Assembly (NCBI GenBank): GCA_905199135.1
Contig: CAJKFC010000019.1
Coordinates: 1 to 24,528 of the forward strand
Origin: an uncultured Eubacteriales bacterium
Lineage (GTDB): Bacteria > Bacillota > Clostridia > Oscillospirales > Butyricicoccaceae
Length of the DNA: 24,528 nucleotides
Direction of reading: 5' to 3'
Part shown: positions 7,280 through 13,122 of the stretch, piece after piece
How the letters are laid out: every line of letters starts with the position of its first letter
Numbering within the stretch: the first letter of the stretch is position 1
Made by a program: the position numbers and the translations under genes
The notes under the pieces: model-generated
The model's database searches: none
Seen by the model: only the letters and a program-made list of their open reading frames with translations
Told to the model about the DNA's origin: nothing

Positions 7280-7888
7280 TTACTTTGACAGACCGTCCTC
7301 CCAGGAAAATCGCTCGCCGCAGCAGGGTATCAGCATGAGGCTTGTGCCGCCGAGATTGAGCACATCATATGCTTCCATCTTCATATTTGACAGCACCACT
7401 TCATTGTTGAGATAGCACAGCTCCCTCGACTCTCCCGCCGCCACTATGAATTTGCGGCTTCTCGGCTCATATATTACAGACGCATGTCTCAGCCTTGCCA
7501 CGCTGTAATCGGCGCTCAAAACTATGTCCATATTCGCCGCCCTGCCTATGAAATTTCGTCCCGATTTCAGAGGAAAGCTCTCGCCTTTGTACTCGCCCTC
7601 TATGCAGACGAGCCAGCCGACGACGGGCTCCGCCCCTATGGCCTTTGAATAGTACTCCACGGTAAAATCGTCGTTTTCCTCAGCTGTATTTTCTTTATCG
7701 TTCTTTGCCGCAGGCTTTATCTCCTCTTTTACCGGCATTTTGGGAGGTTCAACAGGTTTTGTATGGATTTCCTCCTCAATTTTATCTGTAACCTGAGTAT
7801 TCTGCTCAAGTTTTGCGCAGTAGGGACAGATGTCTCCGTTTTTATCGCTGTCGTAGAAATGTCCGTTTTTACATCTCACCAAATTCAT
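7280..7888 (-). CDS. Zinc-ribbon FHA-domain protein (soluble)
   Basis: A 202-residue protein with no membrane segment. The N-terminus holds a short zinc-binding knuckle, Cys6, His10 in the CKNGHFYD motif, then Cys21 and Cys24 (CPYC). A charged linker (about 30-80) follows, then a C-terminal FHA domain (about 90-190). The phosphothreonine-site Gly-Arg is kept (IGR, Arg116), as are the His (His135) and an Asn in YLNN, but the Ser of the usual SRxH motif is not seen (RLRH). It is the only one of the three FHA proteins in this window with the Arg. The start has AAGGAG six bases upstream. It lies 21 bases after the LytTR regulator and is presumably co-transcribed with it. Its partner is unknown; a phosphoprotein bound by the FHA domain is the family expectation. 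Confidence 0.85.
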   Translation of the reverse strand: MNLVRCKNGHFYDSDKNGDICPYCAKLEQNTQVTDKIEEEIHTKPVEPPKMPVKEEIKPAAKNDKENTAEENDDFTVEYYSKAIGAEPVVGWLVCIEGEYKGESFPLKSGRNFIGRAANMDIVLSADYSVARLRHASVIYEPRSRKFIVAAGESRELCYLNNEVVLSNMKMEAYDVLNLGGTSLMLIPCCGERFSWEDGLSK

Positions 7889-7909
7889 TTTATTCTCCTT
7901 ATCTCTGTC

Positions 7910-8611
7910 CTATATGCTGCCTGTCTGATTTTCAAGGGCAGCTTTTATATTTTTTATATGTGTCCTGCTTACAGGCAGGCGCAGTCCGCCCATAAGCTCC
8001 AGCTCGGAACTGTTTACCCTTCTTATGTACCTTGCGTTTACAAGATAACTCTGATGACAGCGGACAAAACCCGAGTCTTTAAGCACATTTTCCAGATCGT
8101 CAAGCCTTGCGTAGAATTCCGCGTCTCCTTCCGCCGTGCGCGCCGTCACCTTGCGTTTCTGACTTTCGAGAAAATATATATCCCGAAGTGGCAGCCTGAT
8201 ATTCTCCCTGTTTGCCGTAACACTTAAAAAGTCGGCCGGTCTTTTTCTCTTTTCGGTGAGATATCGCTCCATGGTATCTTGAAGTCTGCCCATGGACACA
8301 GGCTTTATGAGAAAATCGAAGGCGTGATACCTGTACCCCTCTCCTATGTATTCACCGAATTCGGTGAGAAATATTATGTCGGTTTCGGGGGAGAGATATT
8401 TTATTTTTCCCGCCGTTTCAAAGCCGTTCATATCTCCGTCAAGAGCTATCTCGAGAAAGACAAGCTGAAAATCTCTTCTGCTCACCAGTTCTTCGCCTTT
8501 TGAAAAGAATTCAAACCGATATTCCGCGCTGTCAAAAAGCAGCTTGGCCAAAGCGTCGCACAGGGCGTCCCTGTGGGACTTTTTAGGGTCGCAGACAGCT
8601 ATTTTGAGCAA
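7910..8611 (-). CDS. LytTR-family response regulator with Glu in place of the phospho-accepting Asp
   Basis: A CheY-like receiver (about 1-115) joined to a LytTR DNA-binding domain (about 125-225, with LSVTANRENIRLPLRDIYFLES and the late FVRCHQSYLVN). The start is taken as TTG 8611, giving MLKIAVCD. The upstream ATG at 8620 directly abuts the AAGGAG ribosome binding site and could not be used with it, whereas TTG is nine bases from it. The receiver keeps Asp in AVCD, Thr in FLTE and Lys in FLIKP. The residue that should be the phosphorylated Asp is Glu (VFLEI, position 54 with this start), and the second acidic pocket residue is Pro. No histidine kinase is nearby. The protein probably acts without phosphorylation, perhaps locked on. 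A shared 19-bp element lies just upstream of its promoter. Confidence 0.9.
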   Translation of the reverse strand: MLKIAVCDPKKSHRDALCDALAKLLFDSAEYRFEFFSKGEELVSRRDFQLVFLEIALDGDMNGFETAGKIKYLSPETDIIFLTEFGEYIGEGYRYHAFDFLIKPVSMGRLQDTMERYLTEKRKRPADFLSVTANRENIRLPLRDIYFLESQKRKVTARTAEGDAEFYARLDDLENVLKDSGFVRCHQSYLVNARYIRRVNSSELELMGGLRLPVSRTHIKNIKAALENQTGSI

Positions 8612-8647
8612 CCGCCTCATCTCCTTCGAATAAAATAAATCATCTCT

Positions 8648-8676
8648 ATTTTACAGAAGTATCGTTTCAAGGCCAA
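8648..8676 (-). promoter_or_regulatory. Promoter of the LytTR-FHA operon
   Basis: On the minus strand: -35 TTGGCC (8671-8676), a 17-base spacer and -10 TAAAAT (8648-8653), about 40 bases before the TTG start. The shared direct-repeat element ends one base upstream of the -35, a position typical for an activator contacting RNA polymerase. Confidence 0.55.
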
Positions 8677-8677
8677 G

Positions 8678-8696
8678 CTGTGACAAAACATGTGAC
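8678..8696. promoter_or_regulatory. Shared 19-bp direct-repeat element, copy 1
   Basis: Contains GTGAC at 8680-8684 and again at 8692-8696, 12 bases apart. Apart from two central bases it is identical to the element at 11525-11543 (consensus CTGTGACAAAAnnTGTGAC). LytTR regulators bind direct repeats, so the neighbouring regulator is a natural candidate binder, but the HTH regulator at 11660 is equally possible. This is inference from position and repetition. Confidence 0.5.
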
Positions 8697-8727
8697 CGCA
8701 AAGTGAAAAATACATGCACAGTTTTGA

Positions 8728-10977
8728 TTATCTGAAATTGTCCAAAACTCCCGATGAATCGAAGCATATCAGCCTTACGGCGCTGTAATTGAAGCCCATT
8801 CCGCTGTCCACCGTATTTTCATTGAAAAATGTCGGAGCGAGAATTCCGCACAGCTCTGTGAGCTCCCCGCCGTCAGTAGGTGTAAATCTCTCGTATGTCC
8901 TTCTTACGCAGTCGTCGTAATAGAACTGTTCCAAAGCTTCTACCTCTTTATTGAACTCCTCTTCCCTTTCGGGAGTATACTCTCCAACATCGGGGCTGTC
9001 GGGATTTAAATAACTTCCCGACGGGATCAGGATGTCAAGGTTCATCTCGTTCATCTTCTGTCTGTATGTCTCCCTGTACTGCTCCAGTTTGGCTGTCTTT
9101 ACATCGTCCATAACGGCCCAGCCGTAGTCATCGTCATTGTAGTGATAAAACTCCTGATTCCAAACTCCCTGCAGCACATCATCGCTTTCAGATGTGAAAA
9201 CACCGGCATCGAATTCAAATTCACTACCCTTTACCGCCTTGACCACACCCAGTGATGTCCCGTCGTAGCTGATCTTTATCACTCCGAAAGAGCATCCGAT
9301 CATTCTATTGAAAAAGTCGAGATAGAGGGCGGTTTTTCCGCTCTCATCGGTATACCTCGAAAGCTGAACGGAACTGTCGTTCTCCATGTTTCTCAGCGAC
9401 ATGATATTTGTCTGTTTCTCATCGGATAAAACGATTTCTCCTCCGCTGTTTTCATATACGGAAATATAGCATATGCTTTCGTCTGCCCATTCGTCGCCGC
9501 CGTTGTCCTCAAACCTCACGGTTACAAGCTCGTCCGCTCCGTCTCGGTCGTAGTCATATATATCGGCGCTCAAAAGACCTGTTATGCGCTCTTTCGGTAT
9601 GCTGCTGTATCCGTCGGAAGCCGTGTAATCCTCGGTGCCTATGGATATCACCCCGCACTGCGCCGCAAGCTCCGCCAGCTTATTCATAAAGTCACCTTCC
9701 GAGGTGCTGCCGCCTTCCCATTCATAGTCCAGGATAGCCGACACCTCTTTCCACGCTCTGTCGAAAAACTCCTCCATCTTGAGGTAGTAATCGACCGCCG
9801 CGTCGGTATCGTCGAACATGAGCTTTATCAGGCTGAAAGCCTGTGCATCCTGATAGACCATCTGCTGAAGGCAGTATTCACTCCTCATCCTGAGCAGTAT
9901 GAGATACTGAAAAAGCGGCACGACCTCTCGGGCGTGTTCGAGATTTTTATACGGATCGCTGCTCATGACGACAGTTTCTCCTATCTCATCCTGCACGGCG
10001 TTTGTAACCCAATAAAGCGCCTCTATCTCGGCAAATCGCTTATATATGTCTGTTGTTCCGAAAAGCATATCTCCTGCCAGCATGTCGAGCTTATAAATCG
10101 TGGAAGCCGCGCCGAAAGTCGACATGACCATGCTTTTCTGCTCCTCGCTCCAGTCCAGTATGGCTCTTACGGCCTGATCATTTGCGTATGTGTCGGTCGA
10201 TTTGAGAGCATCCAGCAAAGCGTCGCTGAACACATCGTTCATCGCCAGCTCCATTACGCTGTCATCGAGGTTTTTAACGGCTTCAAGGCGTATTTCGGCC
10301 GATTTATGCACGATATCCAGCATATCGCCCGCCGCCTCTCTCATTTCGTCCAGTATCTTCGTGTTGTCTCTGACCGCTCTCAGAAAAGCCGCATGATTCT
10401 CATAGCCCGAAAGCAGGGAATCTATAAATTTATACTCCTCCAGTGTGTCAAAGGTCAGACCGGCCAAATCGATAGACACTCCCAGTGCATCGCTTATCTT
10501 CTCTCCCAAATCACCTTTGATGCCCTCCACCGCTATTGAGCCTGCGACTATGTCGATTATATCCATGCCGTATTCCGCCACCGATTTCAGCGAATCATAT
10601 TGAGAAAGGTTGGCATATGACGATGTAAAGCCGTTTTCCTGCATCTGAATTATGGTGGCAAGCACCCTTATGCAGCTCTCATAATCCAGCTCCTCATCCA
10701 TCATTCCGAGACCCCATTTTACACTCACATAGCCGAAGGTATCGTTGACAATGGAGGAATACATCATATTCGATGAGTAAAAACTGTCGTCGTACAGATA
10801 TTTATATGTGACTCCCCTGAAAAAATCTATGTACTTTTTCGAGACACTTTCGGCATATCCTCCCGTCATGCGGTCTATTTCTTTTTCCTCATCGGCAAGA
10901 GAACCTGTTCCGACAAGGCATGTGAGCTGAAGGATACAGAGAATAAAAGCCGCGATTCTTTTCAGTTTTCTTTTCAT
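8728..10977 (-). CDS. Large secreted protein of unknown function
   Basis: I do not recognise this 749-residue protein. The start is taken at ATG 10977 (MKRKLKRIAAFILC), with GGAGG upstream, rather than an in-frame ATG at 11001. This gives a classical signal peptide of about 28 residues (basic N-terminus, hydrophobic core, then GTGSLADEE); the Cys there is not in a lipobox, so signal peptidase I cleavage is likely. The first ~430 residues are rich in helix and acidic residues. A calcium-loop-like DYDRDGADE (about 475-483) follows, then a mixed, Tyr- and Asp-rich C-terminal half. No catalytic signature is visible. It follows the small membrane protein gene by two bases and must be translated with it. 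Its place beside the FHA/pseudokinase genes suggests an extracytoplasmic component of that system. Confidence 0.8.
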   Translation of the reverse strand: MKRKLKRIAAFILCILQLTCLVGTGSLADEEKEIDRMTGGYAESVSKKYIDFFRGVTYKYLYDDSFYSSNMMYSSIVNDTFGYVSVKWGLGMMDEELDYESCIRVLATIIQMQENGFTSSYANLSQYDSLKSVAEYGMDIIDIVAGSIAVEGIKGDLGEKISDALGVSIDLAGLTFDTLEEYKFIDSLLSGYENHAAFLRAVRDNTKILDEMREAAGDMLDIVHKSAEIRLEAVKNLDDSVMELAMNDVFSDALLDALKSTDTYANDQAVRAILDWSEEQKSMVMSTFGAASTIYKLDMLAGDMLFGTTDIYKRFAEIEALYWVTNAVQDEIGETVVMSSDPYKNLEHAREVVPLFQYLILLRMRSEYCLQQMVYQDAQAFSLIKLMFDDTDAAVDYYLKMEEFFDRAWKEVSAILDYEWEGGSTSEGDFMNKLAELAAQCGVISIGTEDYTASDGYSSIPKERITGLLSADIYDYDRDGADELVTVRFEDNGGDEWADESICYISVYENSGGEIVLSDEKQTNIMSLRNMENDSSVQLSRYTDESGKTALYLDFFNRMIGCSFGVIKISYDGTSLGVVKAVKGSEFEFDAGVFTSESDDVLQGVWNQEFYHYNDDDYGWAVMDDVKTAKLEQYRETYRQKMNEMNLDILIPSGSYLNPDSPDVGEYTPEREEEFNKEVEALEQFYYDDCVRRTYERFTPTDGGELTELCGILAPTFFNENTVDSGMGFNYSAVRLICFDSSGVLDNFR

Positions 10978-10979
10978 AT

Positions 10980-11411
10980 CTATCCTCCGATATTTCCCCA
11001 CGGTGTTTCGACAGGTGTTATGCTCGCCCCGCCCGAAGCATCCCTTATGATTTTCTTTATGCCCTCTCTGTATGTATCATATATAACCTCTTCGTCTTCC
11101 TCGGGATTGACGACCGTTCTCTTGGGATAATCCCCGCTTTTGAGCTTTTTCAGCATAAAATCGTCGATATCTTCCGTACTCTCCACGTTTTCATTCTCTT
11201 CCTTAAGCACTTCGTAAAGCATATACAGATCGGGAATGGTGGTAACCCCGTCCTTGGTATCTGCGTATTCCATGAGTTTGTCCATAGAGAGCGTCTCTTT
11301 TTCTCTTATCGTACTGATTCCGAACTGACTGCCGAACAGCATAATAAGTATTATCAGCATCAGAACGCATGACGATAAAATGACAAACACTCCGAACGCT
11401 TTTTTCGGCAT
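10980..11411 (-). CDS. Small single-pass membrane protein of unknown function
   Basis: A 143-residue protein starting at ATG 11411 (MPKKAFGVF). The alternative ATG two codons earlier (11417) is only one base from the AAGGGGG ribosome binding site, so 11411, at seven bases, is preferred. Residues about 5-27 form one hydrophobic helix after two lysines, followed by about 115 mostly charged residues expected on the outer face. I see no known domain. It is the first gene of a two-gene operon with the large secreted protein (2-bp gap), and the pair starts divergently from the HTH-pseudokinase-FHA operon. It may anchor or chaperone the secreted partner; that is speculation from context. Confidence 0.75.
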   Translation of the reverse strand: MPKKAFGVFVILSSCVLMLIILIMLFGSQFGISTIREKETLSMDKLMEYADTKDGVTTIPDLYMLYEVLKEENENVESTEDIDDFMLKKLKSGDYPKRTVVNPEEDEEVIYDTYREGIKKIIRDASGGASITPVETPWGNIGG

Positions 11412-11437
11412 ACTCATACCCCCTTGTTTTTTGTTTT

Positions 11438-11465
11438 ATTATATCAGACAAATCACACCTGTCTT
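11438..11465 (-). promoter_or_regulatory. Promoter of the small membrane/secreted protein operon
   Basis: On the minus strand: -10 TATAAT (11438-11443), 16-base spacer, weak -35 AAGACA (11460-11465). A 7-bp inverted repeat, TTTTTAT/ATAAAAA (11466-11482), lies just upstream and could be an operator. Confidence 0.5.
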
Positions 11466-11524
11466 TTTTTATGCCATAAAAAGCATGTCTTCTGTAAAAA
11501 AAGATACTTTGAGACCGAGATTTT

Positions 11525-11543
11525 CTGTGACAAAAAGTGTGAC
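11525..11543. promoter_or_regulatory. Shared 19-bp direct-repeat element, copy 2
   Basis: GTGAC at 11527-11531 and 11539-11543, 12 bases apart; 17 of 19 bases match copy 1 at 8678-8696. It lies in the divergent region between the membrane/secreted protein operon and the HTH-pseudokinase operon, five bases upstream of a possible -35 for the latter. On the minus strand, weaker similarity to copy 1 continues for about 20 bases past the element (CTTGGCCTTGAAA against CTCGGTCTCAAA). Confidence 0.5.
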
Positions 11544-11548
11544 AGAAT

Positions 11549-11615
11549 TTTACATTTATTTTTGCACTTACTTATAACACTTTAAGGCACACAAAGGGTC
11601 AAAAAATGTTATAAT
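11549..11615 (+). promoter_or_regulatory. Promoter(s) of the HTH-pseudokinase-FHA operon
   Basis: Two candidates are visible. The first is TTTACA (11549-11554), 18 bases, TATAAC (11573-11578), starting just after the shared element. The second is an extended -10, TGTTATAAT (11607-11615), about 45 bases before the ATG, without a good -35. I cannot choose between them from sequence. Confidence 0.5.
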
Positions 11616-11659
11616 ATATTTAATATTGTTGTAAATTATTTTTACGGAGGAATCACAGT

Positions 11660-13117
11660 ATGTCAAGATTTTCCGTTTATTTAAAAGAACTTATCGAAAA
11701 AAGAGGCGAGCCCATCGCCAGAATCGCGAAAAACACAGGTCTTGAACGCACATCTATACACAAGGCTCTTAAAGATGAAAGACTTCTGCCCTATACCGCC
11801 GTGCGCAGGCTGAGCCAATATCTTCAGCTCACCCTTCCCCAGTCAAGGGAGTTGAGCCTTTACTATGAAATGCTTTTGCAGGGAGAGGACATATACCGCA
11901 CACAGGAGGCCATATGCGGTCTGCTTTCCGAGCTTTCACAGCTCCATTTTTCCTCCCGTTCTCCCGCAAGGGATTTTTCCGAGATATCGGTTTTTCCCTC
12001 GTCTCCCTGTCTGATTCCCGGCAGACCTCAGATAGAGGCGGCTCTCCGCTCAATAATATTTCATGAAACCGCCAAAGAAAACAACTGTATTTCCCTTTAC
12101 ATACCTGCCGCCTGCTCGGTAATATCCGACTTGTTTCAGCTGTGGCGTTCGGGACGGGATTTCACCGTCCGCCAGATGGTGCCTTTTCTGCCCGACAGAA
12201 CGGGCGAAGACAACAGACAGGCCAATCTGCATACTCTGCAAAGACTTCTGCCCCTTTCCCTTGTGTCGGGCGGCAGACATTTTGCCCACTACTATTTTGA
12301 AAACTCCGGAGCCTTTGCCGACATAGACCCTCTGCCCTTTTTTATCATAACTCCCCGCTGTCTTATCCGTCTCGACTCAAAACTTTCCATCGCCCGTATC
12401 GAGACAGATCCCCAGCTTATCGAACTGTATGAGCGCCGTTTTTCACAGGTTTTAAACGAATGTCAGCCGTTAAACTCATATTCAAACGACATCAAGCATG
12501 TGCTCTCGTCATACATGCAGGGCACCGACGAAGACAGCTACTATACTCTTATGACACAGCCCTGTCTCGGGCACTACTACACCCGCGACAGAATAGCAAA
12601 GCATTTCCGCCCCGATGTTCCGAACAGGGAAATGCTCATCGAGCTGAGCGACAAGAGATTCGAACGCCTGAGAAAACTTACGGGAAACTACTACACCATT
12701 TTTTCAGAACAAGGTCTCAGGCAGTTCGCAAAAGACGGCGTGGCAATAGATCTGCCTCCCGAGCTCATAATGCCTGTAAATATGGCGACCCGCATAGAAA
12801 TACTGCGTTCTTTCCGCGACGACATCGCCTGCGGAAATGTAAAGGGCTGTATAGCCGACACCGAAAAACTGCCCATTCCGCCCTATCTTACGCTGACCTG
12901 CGACCCGAAATTCGGTCTTCACATCTACGCCGTTCAAGGATTCATCGGCGGAGCCTATTCCTGCAATCTCCACATCGAGGAAAGCGGCATAGGCGAGTCG
13001 TTCTGCTCCTTTATCCGTTCCCTGCCCGACAGTAAATATGTCTATTCCATGGAAAAGACCCTGTCGGTTTTGGACGAGCTGATATCCGATCTTGAGTCCT
13101 CAAAGGAGGGAGTATAA
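11660..13117 (+). CDS. Helix-turn-helix regulator with a large unrecognised C-terminal region
   Basis: This 485-residue protein starts with an XRE-like HTH (about 1-60: IARIAKNTGLERTSIHKALKDE gives the two DNA-binding helices), so it should bind DNA. I do not recognise residues 90-485. They contain no membrane segment and no receiver, kinase, FHA or nucleotide-binding motif; the composition is globular, with several aromatic-rich stretches (HYYFENS, SYYTL, GHYYTRD). The ATG has GGAGG nine bases upstream. The gene is first in an operon with the pseudokinase (5-bp gap) and the two membrane FHA proteins, so it probably regulates this locus in response to a signal they carry. The shared repeat element in its upstream region is a candidate for its own binding site. 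Confidence 0.85.
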   Translation: MSRFSVYLKELIEKRGEPIARIAKNTGLERTSIHKALKDERLLPYTAVRRLSQYLQLTLPQSRELSLYYEMLLQGEDIYRTQEAICGLLSELSQLHFSSRSPARDFSEISVFPSSPCLIPGRPQIEAALRSIIFHETAKENNCISLYIPAACSVISDLFQLWRSGRDFTVRQMVPFLPDRTGEDNRQANLHTLQRLLPLSLVSGGRHFAHYYFENSGAFADIDPLPFFIITPRCLIRLDSKLSIARIETDPQLIELYERRFSQVLNECQPLNSYSNDIKHVLSSYMQGTDEDSYYTLMTQPCLGHYYTRDRIAKHFRPDVPNREMLIELSDKRFERLRKLTGNYYTIFSEQGLRQFAKDGVAIDLPPELIMPVNMATRIEILRSFRDDIACGNVKGCIADTEKLPIPPYLTLTCDPKFGLHIYAVQGFIGGAYSCNLHIEESGIGESFCSFIRSLPDSKYVYSMEKTLSVLDELISDLESSKEGV

Positions 13118-13122
13118 TCCAT

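Noticed and set aside
11444..11469. AGACA/TGTCT stem followed by T run as an intrinsic terminator on the plus strand
   Set aside because: The stem is only 5 bp, AT-rich, and no plus-strand gene reads into it; the bases are better explained as minus-strand promoter.
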